This document shows, piece after piece, positions 33,699 to 45,047 of a stretch of DNA of 64,000 nt (position 1 is its first letter; the number at the start of each line of letters is the position of its first letter). The notes under the pieces were generated by a model. It had not been told where the DNA came from and made no database searches. It saw nothing but the letters and a program-made list of their open reading frames with translations. The DNA lies in the NCBI GenBank assembly GCA_020740775.1, contig JAHEWK010000009.1:3100001-3164000 (forward strand). The letters are read 5' to 3'. Origin of the DNA: Ilyonectria destructans (lineage: Eukaryota > Ascomycota > Sordariomycetes > Hypocreales > Nectriaceae). The translations under genes and the position numbers were made by a program.

Positions 33699-35611
33699 TT
33701 ATGGCCAGTAGGCCTTACATGTCTTCCAATTTCCAAACTGGTGATGGCAGGTCGGATCATGTGTGGCATTACCATACGCGTCGCCCCCATAAACAAGATA
33801 GCCTTTGCTCTCATCAAGAGGAAGCTCCAGGATTTCCGGTGCAGTACCAATAACCCAGGCAGTTTGCATCCCTGTAAGAAGAAAGTTAGCGCTTGTGCTG
33901 TCGGGAATCTCGGAAAGTTAAGCCCTACCCATGACCATGTGCTGCAAGGTATGGCAATGGATCATCCACACCCCTGGCTGCTCTACCCGTATCCTCCACG
34001 CCCGCCAGCCAGCGGGAGTTCCAGCGGCTGTGGCCACCTCATATCGGTATAACATTGTTGTGTCTCTTTGGACAACTCTGTAACCCATGCGGGCGAGCCG
34101 TTTCTCGTTTGCCTCGGCATCGTAAGAGCCATTCCCACTACCAATATCGTAGAAGTGCTGTCCATGGGCATGAAAAGGGTGCGAATCCAGTTTACCGGGG
34201 TTGGCCAGTGATCCGGTATTCTGGAACACGATCTCAAGCACCTCCCCCACCTTGGCCGGAAACGCCCTCGTCTTGGGATCCCATCCGTGGTTGCTCAGCG
34301 CAGCATCATAGTCCGGCATGGCAGCCTCGCCATTCTGGTAAATATCGACCAACAAGGGTTTTTGGCGTGTTTTTTCCGTCCAGTACAAATCCGCCAGACG
34401 CCATACCAACTGATCGCTCTTCGGGTCCGTCATCTGAACCGCGTCGATTGTCACACGGCGAGTGACCTCGGCGAGAGTGGGAACGCCGACGGGTTTCGGA
34501 TGGAGGGGATGCAATTGGTACTCCAGCCAGTCGTATGTGGTGTTTGGGAGACTGAGTGGCGCCTGAACCGGATATTCAGGTAATGGAGCTGATTCAGAGT
34601 AACGGAGTACCGCGTAGCCGCGATAGACAGTCGGTCTGTCACGAGTCTCAAACTGGAGGAAATACGTCTTCCTCTTCTCTGCCCTCAGTTGTTTTTTGGT
34701 TTTGGCCACGAATAGCGCATCAAACCGTTGGCCAGATGCCAGTTGAATCCGATCAACAGGGGCGGGTTTCGTCCACTCACCGCCGTCGACCTGGATAATT
34801 GAGAGATGGCTGTGTCCCTCAAACGCCATGCTCAGCAAAGATAAGCCAGTCGATCCTATGAAACGAAAGCGGTATGTTTTGCCGGGAGCGACGTCGATGA
34901 CGGGTAGTGTGCAGGACGCAACTCCCGTCGGGTTGTGCCCTATACTGATACCCTGCCCATTAAGCAAAACGCCTTGCGTTTCACCCGTCCATACAAATGG
35001 CACTGCTTCCAAACCTGCCTCAAGTTGCTCGTCGGTCTGGTTGAAGAAGTCATTCCACTGTAGTATGCGTTCCTCGTCGTAATGGTGAGGTGGCTTTCCG
35101 CAGTCCTCAACGATGAGAGGCCCGCTAGCAGTGATCGCCTGCACGCCGACATGGGAATGGTAGAAATAAGTGCCCGAGTCACCCAGCTCTGGACGCAGCT
35201 CGTAGTCGAAGAAGTGGCCGGGTGGGATTGGCCATTGAGAGCCTTGTGGGCTGCCGTCCGAGAAGACAGCTGTCCGCTGAGCTAGGCCATGCCAATGCTG
35301 TATCTAATGAGTGTCATGTTCCCCAGCTAGCGCTGTAGATCATATTTGCTTACCATGGTAAGATTTTGGCTTTCCATGTCATTGTAGACTCTAATCCATG
35401 TTGTTTCTCCAGGCTTGATGCGGAGCTCTGGTCCAGGAGATGTGCCATTTACGACGGTTGAAAGCCGCGTCTGGCAGGCCACTGCGATATTTCGTGTAGT
35501 GACCCGCAGAACATGATCCAGGAGCACACTGCTGTCGTGTTTGACAAGTTTTGTAGTCACCGGGAGGATAAGCCATTGGAACAAGAGTGCGTAGAATATG
35601 AGGGCAGGCAT
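33699..35611 (-). CDS. Secreted multicopper oxidase (ascorbate-oxidase/laccase-like)
   Basis: Three exons (35611-35354, 35303-33929, 33871-33699), 601 residues from ATG 35611, with a hydrophobic signal sequence (ALIFYALLFQWLILPV). All four copper-binding blocks are present: HWHGLAQR (made by splicing intron 1), YFYHSHVGVQ, HPFHAHGQHFYDIG, and WMIHCHTLQHMVMGMQ, whose Met ligand region is completed across intron 2. The middle cupredoxin domain (VLLNGQGISI..., DVAPGKTYRFRFIG) is typical of ascomycete ascorbate-oxidase-like MCOs. It oxidises phenols or similar donors outside the cell with O2 reduced to water. Several N-x-S/T sites are present. Confidence 0.92.
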
Positions 35612-37726
35612 TTTGGCAAGTTGGATCGATGCCCAGTTGTAGAAACACCCAATGGCTGAGACATGAACGAGTCTTTTATTTCTAACAGATACATGCAACC
35701 CTTGCAGGTGGTCCAGGCCACTAGAGTTCAGCTCACCATTTTTAGGATGAGAAGGCGGTCACTAGGGCAAAGTTTGTAGTAATTACAGTCCGCAAAACCC
35801 GATGGCAAATGACTTACGTTGCCGATGTCTCCAACCATCATGGTGAAAAAGGGAATTGATAGGCGTTGGGGTTTCATCCAAAATAGATTGCTTATGTGAG
35901 AGCAGGGTTCAGTCGCCAACTTTGCATCATTCGACAATGCCTATTACCTATACTGCCACACGACGAGGCGGTACTTGACGCCAAAGACATTCGTGAAACG
36001 GCGAAGTCCTGCTAAAGATAGGAGAAGTGGCATTTGAAAGACATTAGGAAATTAGAGGAATAATGGCGCTATCCTCTCACCAACGGCCCAGAGTAAACAC
36101 CGAGGGCTCCGGTCACTTTCGGCAATTGCGTTTCGGCAACGGAACTCCTAAACTTAAAATCTGCCGTTTTTGGAGCTCTGGCCTCGGTCTCGGGACCGCC
36201 CAGGCATTCGTCCTACTGGTGGCACGCATCACTAAGCCGTACTGAGCCATCACTCAGGGTGTACACCATCAAACACTACTGACTACTGGCCATCTTCAAC
36301 CTATTCTGGGAAAGGCTGAAGGTAATCGAAGCTGGCTTACGACAGACGCGCACTGACTATCCCGCCTACAACGCATTACTGACTGTGTCATAAGCGCAAG
36401 CCGACAGAAAGGGGTGGACAATCATCCGCGGCAGCGCTACAAGATATAACACCGCAGTCTCTGGCAATAGCAGTGAATTTTTGAACGCCATGTACCGGTT
36501 TTGTGAGTCAATTTTGAATGGGAGAAGGTTGATACTATCTCTTGTTTTGCTCCAGGGTAAGTGATCAACCACCCACTCACTTGACAATACCACCATGCTA
36601 ACGTGGACATCACCTAATTCATTAGTCTATATTATCCCCAAGACCAGAATATTAGAACTCATTTCCAAGCCTCGTGGAAACAAGGTGCCTACCGTTCCGA
36701 ATATGATTACCAATGCAACGATTAGGTGGTATAGAAACAGCTGCGAATGATACGCAACTGACAAAAGTGGCGAGTAAGGCATGTAAGACGGCGATTTTTA
36801 ACTAGCAGTTAGCATTTATATAAATGAAGTCTAACGATAGGTGCCTATCGTCTACAATAGCTTGCCTAGTCAGTAGCAAGTCTTTTGCGAGCATTCTTGG
36901 TCACCGGCTGAAGGCCGACCCGTTGCCGATATCCCGTGTCGCAATGCCGCTACGGCAAAAGGGAATGATCACTCCTCTTGTCGGTAGCGTTATTTTAGTC
37001 CATATCTCCGTCTGACATCCCAAGCTTAGTGCCAACGACATAACGGGAAGGATGACTGAATCATTGGATGAGCGATGAGCCGCCAGACGGGATATTTTAT
37101 GGCCGATTACCGACTCGAAATGAAGCCATCAAAATGATTCGACTATATGGACTAAGAAAGCCAAATTACAAACTAGCGACTCAAAAGACTGGTGCTCAAA
37201 AGTATCCAATGCGTCTCATGCAGCGAAAGAGCATTTGATATCCAGTCAACGGACTATCTTTGACCTGACTTGCTGTGTTTCCTATAATTCTTCGCGGTGG
37301 CCTCGCCAACGAAATTGCAACTCTCGAATTCTCCTGGTGGCTCGTCATCGGAGGTTTGTACAGCAAGTTCAAGTTCCTCGCAGTGACCTCCGTTCACGGT
37401 TCCAAAAGGACCGCAACACAAACAACATGCCAAGCATGCAAACATCGAGAGCAATTGTCCAATTATACTCAATCAGGTACCGGGGCGCATCCACAGTCTT
37501 CCAAACGCTTATTAAAGGCTAGTACTTGCCTTTGCTAGAGAAACCTACAACTTACAATAAGGGTAGTCAGGCCTCCGAAGGTATTACCGATTGTGTTCAT
37601 GCTGCGAATGACAATTGCACGTTATTCGGTATTTCCCGCACCGCCTTTGGACCATCAAGAGGGGAACACCTATTTCAATCGGAATCCGAGTGCCAGTTGT
37701 GACTTTAATTAATATCTGTGCCAGGC
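35612..37726. other. About 2.1 kb without a recognised gene
   Basis: Short frames on both strands look like chance. It holds the multicopper oxidase promoter on the left and the 3' flank of the MalR-like gene on the right. Confidence 0.5.
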
Positions 37727-39313
37727 TCAATCGACACTATTTTCAGGCTCATCAGCCGGCAGAGGGAGGCTTCTGTCTATATTCATAACAAGACACCTAC
37801 TAGCCTTGTCAGCCAGCATGTCTAGGTGCCTATAGCTACCCCCAAACCTCGTGCCCACGATTCTCACTACCTCCATCAACGTATCAACAGGGCCAACATC
37901 CATGGCCGATCCTTGGCTGCTAACAGGCACCAACGACAGAAGGTCAGCCAGAGAACACCCTACGTCAAAGACCTTTTCCAATATGCCGATGCCATTCGCC
38001 TCAAAAGCTTGGGTCGGCACCAGCTGAGAGGCAAGCACAACGTCACGCGCGATGGTAGCCGGATAATGCAGCGACATGACATCCTCGCTCCTGGTGGTGG
38101 AAAGCATTGTTTTAGACGCGCAGAGCTTCCAGACTATGATCTTGAGCCATTGTCGCGAGACAAGAAGATCTGCTTGCTGGGCTTGAGAGTAGTTTGATAT
38201 ATTGGGGAGTGCGTACTTAAGGATGCTTTGGAGCCTTAATAGCTGCGCAGGATCTGTTGTGTTTGACGGAGTCGCGAAATTCCAGCTCGCGATGAAAACC
38301 TCGTCAAAGTGGCGGAAGAGGGAGATGAGCTCGAGGAAGCCAAGCAGTATCTCCGCGTCTGGGGACAATTGGTCGACAACAGGTAGATCCAAGGTACTTT
38401 GCAGCGTGATGGGTCGATTCCTCTGCAATGCATATCCCCTTTCAGTGATGAACAGCACCCAGAACATGCGCCGAGCGTATGAGGCAAAGAGTGAATCGTC
38501 CATGTCGCTGTAGGTGGCTTCCTCATGCAACCGAAGTGTTTGTAGGATGGTGATGGCCTCTCGCAAATAATACCATGCCGAATTATCTTTATCTAGACAG
38601 AAGAAGGCTGCGTAGAGGAAAAAGGATGTCTGGATGTGGGTTAATGATGGGTGCTCAATGAGGTCGCAATGCTGTCTTGAACGGATAGTTTCGGAGATGA
38701 GAAAGTCGGTAGGTGGAATGATGAGGCCTTGAGTGGGTGCCGGTGGGAGGATTTCGGTGGAAAGTGAAATAACAGCACAACAGGCTGTGATGAGTCCATA
38801 GCGCTCGGGCGAGGTTGGGACTTGCTCGACTTGCTGGCGATGGAGTATAGGTGTGAGGGGGTACTTGTGCTTGAAGTAAGCATCGAGGCACCATCGGATA
38901 ATTCCAGTCGATATTTGAAGAGATGGCTGAAAAGCAGCTTCTAATGAGGGCTGCTCGGGGACAGTATTCGGCCGAGACGCTGTAGAGAAAGTAGATTCTT
39001 CGCCGGGGCTGGGAAAAGGGCACTGCATCGGTACTGGGGCAGGCTCCCGTTGGAGTAGCCTCCTTGCATGCCGTGGACCTCGCTTGGGCCCCGTCTTCTG
39101 ATGGACGGCCAAGTAGGTACAGTTTACCGTTAACTCTTGGCAGTTGATGCATGGCCTGGAGCCATCACAGCGCACCTTGCGCGCATGGCAGGCATCGCAA
39201 GCTTGCCGGACTTTGGGCGGCTTTTTTGGCATTGTTGAGCTTGTTGGGCGGGACGTGACTGGGGTTATTTTGAAGCTGGTCAGGGAACAATGTTTGGGGG
39301 GCACAGCTTTCAT
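37727..39313 (-). CDS. malR-like: Zn(II)2Cys6 maltose-type regulator (MalR/AmyR-like)
   Basis: One open frame, 528 residues from ATG 39313 (a second Met is at residue 28, MPKKPPKV, an equally possible start). The zinc cluster has Cys at about 39, 42, 49, 55, 58 and 65 (CDACHARKVRCDGSRPC...), spacing C-x2-C-x6-C-x5-C-x2-C-x6-C, followed by a basic linker KTGPKRGPRHARR. The fungal-specific domain includes YPLTPILHRQQ, ITACCAVISLSTEI and RRMFWVLFITERGYALQRNRPITL, the pattern of the Aspergillus AmyR/MalR group. Adjacent maltose permease and alpha-glucosidase genes make it the probable pathway regulator. Assignment within the group is by context. Confidence 0.85.
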   Translation of the reverse strand: MKAVPPKHCSLTSFKITPVTSRPTSSTMPKKPPKVRQACDACHARKVRCDGSRPCINCQELTVNCTYLAVHQKTGPKRGPRHARRLLQREPAPVPMQCPFPSPGEESTFSTASRPNTVPEQPSLEAAFQPSLQISTGIIRWCLDAYFKHKYPLTPILHRQQVEQVPTSPERYGLITACCAVISLSTEILPPAPTQGLIIPPTDFLISETIRSRQHCDLIEHPSLTHIQTSFFLYAAFFCLDKDNSAWYYLREAITILQTLRLHEEATYSDMDDSLFASYARRMFWVLFITERGYALQRNRPITLQSTLDLPVVDQLSPDAEILLGFLELISLFRHFDEVFIASWNFATPSNTTDPAQLLRLQSILKYALPNISNYSQAQQADLLVSRQWLKIIVWKLCASKTMLSTTRSEDVMSLHYPATIARDVVLASQLVPTQAFEANGIGILEKVFDVGCSLADLLSLVPVSSQGSAMDVGPVDTLMEVVRIVGTRFGGSYRHLDMLADKASRCLVMNIDRSLPLPADEPENSVD

Positions 39314-39638
39314 ATATGCGGAGAAGGACCCCGGCTAAGTACCTGGGGGCTGGACTAATAAGCAGACTTCGCTAGCTTTGGACGCCCCTCTCATCACCGG
39401 AGAAAAGATGGCGGTGATGCCGACCTACGGCCATCCAATTCAATGGACAGCTTACAGTGTTAAAATATCAAGAACAGAAATAAAAATTCTTCATGTGTCG
39501 ATTGAATACAAGTAAATGTACTCTCATTGTCCTGCTTTAGTTCCTAAACTCAGATCCTTCCAACCCAATTTGATTCATGTCGTCAGCGACAGCCACCCAC
39601 AAGCTAAGCCCTACTGAATAAATTGACAAACGACCACC
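39314..39638. other. Gap between permease 3' end and regulator promoter
   Basis: 325 bp. It serves as the promoter of the MalR-like gene; nothing else seen. Confidence 0.5.
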
Positions 39639-41303
39639 CTAGGAGCGAGGCTTCCGAATAACAGTTCCGCCATCCACAACAAACTCGCGAAACTTTCTCG
39701 GAGGGACACCCTCAGCATACAAGCAGTCAATGTCATGATAGGTCCTGTTCTTCGTCTCAGGCTGGAAGAAAAACAGAATACCCAGAATAACAATCTCAGC
39801 AGCAACGAACAAGAACATGACCTTGCCCCCCCAGTTCAACTGATCGGGGTTGATGAAGTACGGGAATACAGACGAAAGCATGAGCGCAGTGAGTTGCTGG
39901 CACACCAGGCTGAAGGCAATTGTCTTGGGACGTGTCGCCTGCGAGGCAGTCTCTTGCGCCACAGCCCAGCCGAAGCAGCCCACCGTGGCAGTGTAAAGCA
40001 TCGACCATGTGATCATGAAGCAGAGGAGAGCTGTGTTAGCGGCTTTATTAGCTGTGCCGGCCAGGGAGGTTCCGGCGATGATGATGGACCAGCAGCAAAG
40101 CAGCGTGCCGCCGCCAATCAGCGACTTTCGGCGAGGGAGAACATCTGAGACCGCGACGGCAGCGCAATTGGAAAGGAATTGGAGGGTCGAGGAGATGGCC
40201 GTGAGGCCAAAGGGGTCAGATTGGCCAATGAGCTCGAAGTAATACGTCTGGTACGTGTCTGCAGCCTTTAGCAATTGCTAAGCAAAATCCCAAGTTTTAG
40301 ACCACTCACTTGCAAAGTATCCACCAGAGAAGTTCTGAGATTGCAGTCCCATGACAGCAATAAGAGTTCGCGATCGGTGCTCCTTGGAGAAGATGGCCTT
40401 CCAGCTCGTTTGCTTGGCCATGTTGGCTTCGCCAGCTGCAACCTCAAGCTCAGACCTGATGAAGTTGAGCCTCTCCTCGGCGTCGACTTCCTTGCCATAA
40501 AGCTTGATTATTGCCTTGCGAGCGTCATCATCTCTGCCCTTCTTGACGTACCAGACAGGCGACTCGGGCAAGAAAGGGAGGACAATGGTGAAGAGCGTCG
40601 GGACGAGAAACGTCATGACGAAGGCGAGCCGGTAGCTCCATTCGCCATGTATCTTGGAAGCTCCCCAGCCTGTGATGGAGGAGAGGAAGAAACCCAGGAC
40701 GATGATGACGTTTGTCAAAGAGCTGAGGGAGCTTCGGAGCGCAGCAGGTGCGTTTTCGGTAACGTACAGTGGAGGCGTGACAGTCGAGAGACCAACGGAG
40801 AAGCCCAGCAGGAGCTTGGAGATGAATAGGATAGGCAGACTCGGGGCAAAAACAAGTGCAAAGGACGAAGACAGGGACAGCACGACAGCAGTCCACAGCA
40901 CAGCCCTTCGACCAACATGGTCTGCAAACTGGCCTGTCAAGAAAGCTCCAAACACCTGACCAATGGTGCTAGCCGCGTTCCAGAGAGACTGCCAAAGCGC
41001 AGGGATAACGAATTGGTCTCCCACAGCGTAATAATCGCCATAGGCCTTGCGGAACTCTGGGAAGGCGATGGCAACACCTGAAAGACCAGAGTCGTAACCC
41101 CATCCGAAGACAAGAGACATGATGTAGACCGACCAGAGGACATAACGCTTGTCCTTTTTGAGATTTGTCCAGAGGCGCTGGTACTGCTGCTTGGGGGTGA
41201 GGTCCTGCGCGTCGACAGCGTTTTGGACAGCGGCTGAGTCTGCGATGGGGGCCTTTTCGATGTGGTCGGACACAGTCACGACGGGCTCAGGCTTGGTATC
41301 CAT
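39639..41303 (-). CDS. malP-like: MFS alpha-glucoside (maltose) permease
   Basis: Two exons (41303-40310, 40258-39639), 537 residues. The 51-nt intron (GTGAGT...CTGCAG) is fixed by phase and joins GGYFA to NTYQTYYFELIG. Twelve membrane helices are seen, with sugar-porter motifs: VFGWGYDSGLSGVA in helix 1, FADHVGRR between helices 2 and 3, PESPVWYVKKGR before the central loop, and PETKNRTYHDID at the end. This is the MAL61/MalP-like branch of fungal alpha-glucoside:H+ symporters at the plasma membrane. It is transcribed away from the alpha-glucosidase gene, sharing a 695-bp promoter. Confidence 0.9.
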
Positions 41304-41998
41304 ATTGAGTGCGTGATAGAGTGAGTCTGAATGAGGATGTGAAGGTGAACCGAGACTGATTGTGAGGTCCTACCGTTTTATTTGTGAGGGCATCGTGCCC
41401 AGTCTTTATGTCTTTCGCAGTCAGGAGGCAAATGGGCTTTGTACCGACAGGGATTAGTATCTGCCTCCTGACTGCCAATAAGATATATCGACGACCCGAA
41501 TACAGCGTGACTCGTGATCCCCAGAAAGCTGGTGGCTTTCTTTCGTCTGAACGGAGCCCCATGGGGAATCAGGTGGGAACCCCAAAGACGGCGCCGTCTA
41601 AGCGCGATGGAGCCTCCGGGTGAAATGGTTGAATTTCTATTGGCTAGGCAAATCACTCAGTGAGTGCGAACAGGCTGAATTATGGTTGGTTCTTTGGCGG
41701 TCCGACAAGAATACTTTCTTTTTCTTCTTGGGCTTACTAGCGAATCACAATTCACCCATCAGAGATCAGCCGATGTCCCTCACATGCTAGCGTAGACGAG
41801 CATGGGATCGACAAGATGCGAGGCTCAATGACGAATTCAACCGAGCATCGCCAACCGTCGAGACTAGGTGCAGCATTGTCGGACCGGCAAGTGGCACTCG
41901 GGTATAAGAGATACAGGAACAAGACACTAACTTCTGGAACTTAAACTCGTCAGACTCTTCATGACAGAACCACCATAGCACCATCGACATCAACAAAC
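41304..41998. promoter_or_regulatory. Shared divergent promoter of the maltose cluster
   Basis: 695 bp between permease (-) and alpha-glucosidase (+). It contains a 14-bp perfect palindrome AGACGGCGCCGTCT (41586-41599), CGGTCCG (41698-41704) and its reverse complement CGGACCG (41880-41886), a 14-bp inverted repeat (41417-41430 with 41462-41475), and a TATA-like TATAAG at about 41903-41908 upstream of the glucosidase ATG. CGG-containing palindromes are typical Zn2Cys6 targets, so binding by the MalR-like factor is plausible but unproven. Confidence 0.6.
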
Positions 41999-43741
41999 AT
42001 GTCACGGTCTACTCCTCCGGAGGCGCAATGGTGGAAGGAAGCGGTGGTCTACCAGATCTACCCGGCCAGCTTCTTGGACTCGGACGCCGATGGACTTGGT
42101 GATCTGCCAGGCATCATCTCGAAGCTCGACTACATCCAGTCGGTAGGAGCCAGTGCCATCTGGTTGTCGCCCATCTTCAAGAGTCCTCAGTACGACATGG
42201 GCTATGATGTCTCAGACTATCGAGACATTCACCGCCCTTATGGAACCGTCCAAGATGTCGAGACCCTGATCCAAGGCTGCCACAAGAGAGGCATCAAGAT
42301 TCTTCTAGACCTCGTCGTCAACCACACCAGCCACGAACACGAATGGTTCCGAGAGTCACTCTCATCAAGAACCTCCCCCAAGAGAGACTGGTACTTCTGG
42401 CGCGACCCCAAATTCGAACCAGACGGCACGCGAAAGCCACCCAACAACTGGGCTTCCATCTTCGGCGGCAGTGCCTGGACATGGGATGAGTCCACAGGCC
42501 AATACTACCTCGCCCTCTTCCTACCCTCGCAGCCCGATCTAAACTGGGCCAGTGAGGACATGCGCCGCGCAATTTACGCCGACATGCAGTTCTGGCTCGA
42601 CAAGGGCGCTGACGGCTTCCGCATCGACTCGATGAATCTCATGTCTAAGCACCCGGACCTCCCCGACGCGCCCGTCACGCGGCCCGGTGACGAGTTCCAG
42701 CCGGGGGACAAGTATTTTGCCAGCGGCCCGCGAATGCACGAGTACATCCGCGAGATGCGCGGCGAGGTGTTGGACAAATATGACTGCATGACTGTTGGCG
42801 AACTAGGCTTCACCAAGGATGAGGCGAGCGTGGCGAGTTATGTTGCCAAGGACAGGCATGAACTCAATATGCTCTTTACTGGTGACATTGTCGACATGGA
42901 TTTCGGTGTCAACCACAAGTATGAGCGAGACGACTTCCGGCTCTCCAAGCTCAAGGCCATCACCAACCGGTGGCAGAACGCTATGCCCAAATTCGACGGT
43001 TGGAACTCAGTATACATGGACAATCACGACTCCGGTCGCTCCCTTTCGCGGTACGGATCGGATCTACCCCAGTATCGGAAGGACGCAGCCAAGATGCTGG
43101 CCGTCTACCTAGGGACGCTGAGCGGCACGCTGTTTCTGCTGCAGGGCCAGGAGATTGGCATGGCGAATGCGCCGAAGTCGTGGACCATTGACGACTACAT
43201 TGATGTTGAAGGCCTAAATTACTACAACAGCGAGCTCAAAAGGAGAGGTCACGGTGCTGACATGTCCGATGTCATGAGGGAGATGAGGCTCAAGGCACGA
43301 GACAATGGAAGGCTGCCCATGCAATGGACCGCAGAGAAGAATGGCGGGTTCACGGAAGGATCAAAGCCTTGGATGCGCGTCAACGATGACTTCGACAAGT
43401 GGAATGTCGCGCAGATGGAAAAGGATGACAAGAGCGTATTGGCTTTCTGGAGAGAGGTCCTGGCGTTGCGACAGAAGGAGAAAGATGTTTTTGTGTATGG
43501 GCGGTTCGACGAATTGCCCGAGTATGAGAAGAGTGAGCATGTTTTTGCATATACCATGACAAGCTACGATGGGAGAGTGGCACTGGTCTTGCTGAACTTT
43601 TCGGACAAGAAACAAAAGGTTGCGCTGGATGAATATTCTAACTCTAGGTGGACGAGGTTGCTCGGGGGGGATATTGAGACTATTGAATCTGGCCGTGTTC
43701 AGCTCGGGGCATACGAGGGAGTAGTGTATGCGGACTGGTGA
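41999..43741 (+). CDS. malT-like: GH13 alpha-glucosidase (maltase/oligo-1,6-glucosidase type)
   Basis: A single exon, 580 residues, the usual size for intracellular GH13_40 maltases. There is no signal peptide. The conserved regions are all present: DLVVNHTSHEHEW (region I), GFRIDSMN with the nucleophile Asp at residue 210, TVGELG with the acid/base Glu at residue 268, and YMDNHDSGRS with the transition-state Asp at residue 344. The C-terminal beta domain ends in EGVVYADW. It hydrolyses maltose and related oligosaccharides imported by the divergent permease. Together with the regulator this is a compact MAL cluster. Confidence 0.95.
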   Translation: MSRSTPPEAQWWKEAVVYQIYPASFLDSDADGLGDLPGIISKLDYIQSVGASAIWLSPIFKSPQYDMGYDVSDYRDIHRPYGTVQDVETLIQGCHKRGIKILLDLVVNHTSHEHEWFRESLSSRTSPKRDWYFWRDPKFEPDGTRKPPNNWASIFGGSAWTWDESTGQYYLALFLPSQPDLNWASEDMRRAIYADMQFWLDKGADGFRIDSMNLMSKHPDLPDAPVTRPGDEFQPGDKYFASGPRMHEYIREMRGEVLDKYDCMTVGELGFTKDEASVASYVAKDRHELNMLFTGDIVDMDFGVNHKYERDDFRLSKLKAITNRWQNAMPKFDGWNSVYMDNHDSGRSLSRYGSDLPQYRKDAAKMLAVYLGTLSGTLFLLQGQEIGMANAPKSWTIDDYIDVEGLNYYNSELKRRGHGADMSDVMREMRLKARDNGRLPMQWTAEKNGGFTEGSKPWMRVNDDFDKWNVAQMEKDDKSVLAFWREVLALRQKEKDVFVYGRFDELPEYEKSEHVFAYTMTSYDGRVALVLLNFSDKKQKVALDEYSNSRWTRLLGGDIETIESGRVQLGAYEGVVYADW

Positions 43742-45047
43742 TATAGTACCCCCATGCCCTTCGTTGGTTCACTATATATCTCTCAGATGATTAGCATATG
43801 ACGGACTATTCACAGCCTGGTCACGCCTCGACCTTTTTTGTTGTACTCTGTCGGATTGCGGCACTGGCAATCTAGGGTGAGATTTCCATGTCTCATATAC
43901 CAATGAGTAAACAGGTTATGCTCTTGGGCAGCGTCTAAAGATAGATCATCCCATTACTTAAAATCTGGAATATCTAGTACATCAGGAATAAGATCTTCAA
44001 GATTTACATCCAAGTTGAAGATAAGACCGATAGCAGAAAAGCCAGGTGTACCTAGAAATGAAAGCACTCTGCCGCTTCTGTTTGCGAGCAGCGAGGCGGG
44101 AGCAGCTGGTAGGTCGACGGGGTCCTTGTTAAGCGGGAAAGAAATGAGAGGTTTTACTGTGTCTGGCTAGAAATCCCGAGGTTACCCCGGTTACTGTACC
44201 CTTGAAGAGCGAAGAATTGACGACAATGGTGATATCGAGCCGATCATTGAAGTTTTCCCTTTTCCCCCTGAATCTCCTACTACCAAAGAGACGAATTTGA
44301 CTACGTACGAAGTAAACTACAAGTTGACATTTGCCTTCTAGAATCACAATGGCTCGGATCAGTACACAAGCGCACGAGTCAACGTCCTCCATCCGTTTTT
44401 ACTACCTTCAGCCGACATAGGAGCGATACTGACCCGGCAGACTCAATCATTAATGTCTTAGTCCCCGCTCCAGACGCCTCTGTCTCGGACGCAAGTGCAG
44501 CTATGACTGGCTAATCTGATAAGCTCTGGAAACTCTGCATGATGCCTCAACTGTTCAACGACACGACGATCCATCACCATAAAAGATCAATAGCCGTCAA
44601 ACTATTGTACGTGAGCAATTATGTCCTTCTTATCTCCCTTGGCGTTTGTGTTAGGTTGCTTAGCAGCGACTATGATTCAGCAAGACGATGATGTAGTTGT
44701 CGATTGAATGTGGGCGGTGCAAGCCATGTTTGTGACTATCCTGACTGCGAATTCCAACGAGTATGCAATTTTACTGGCCCAACAGCTTGATAGGGTGATG
44801 GAGTTTCGAATGGACCTACATGCCACAGCATAGTTCTGGACCCTAGAATTTTAGATATACGTGTTTGTGATTGCGATTTTTCCATGATACATTCCTTAGT
44901 ATGTGTGCGAGAAAGACGCGACGGTTGTCTATAGCATTACAGACACCTGTCGGCACTCCCATGTGAGAGCTAACATTCAAGCCTGATAGAGCACTCATCC
45001 AGCCAATACATCGGGTAATGATTTGCTGGTGTTATCGATACAATCCG
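43742..45047. other. About 1.3 kb without a recognised gene
   Basis: Frames on both strands are short. A minus-strand frame at 44129-44392 is open but not protein-like. Confidence 0.5.

Noticed and set aside
44129..44392. Minus-strand frame in the gap after the alpha-glucosidase
   Set aside because: No start context, motif or partner exons.
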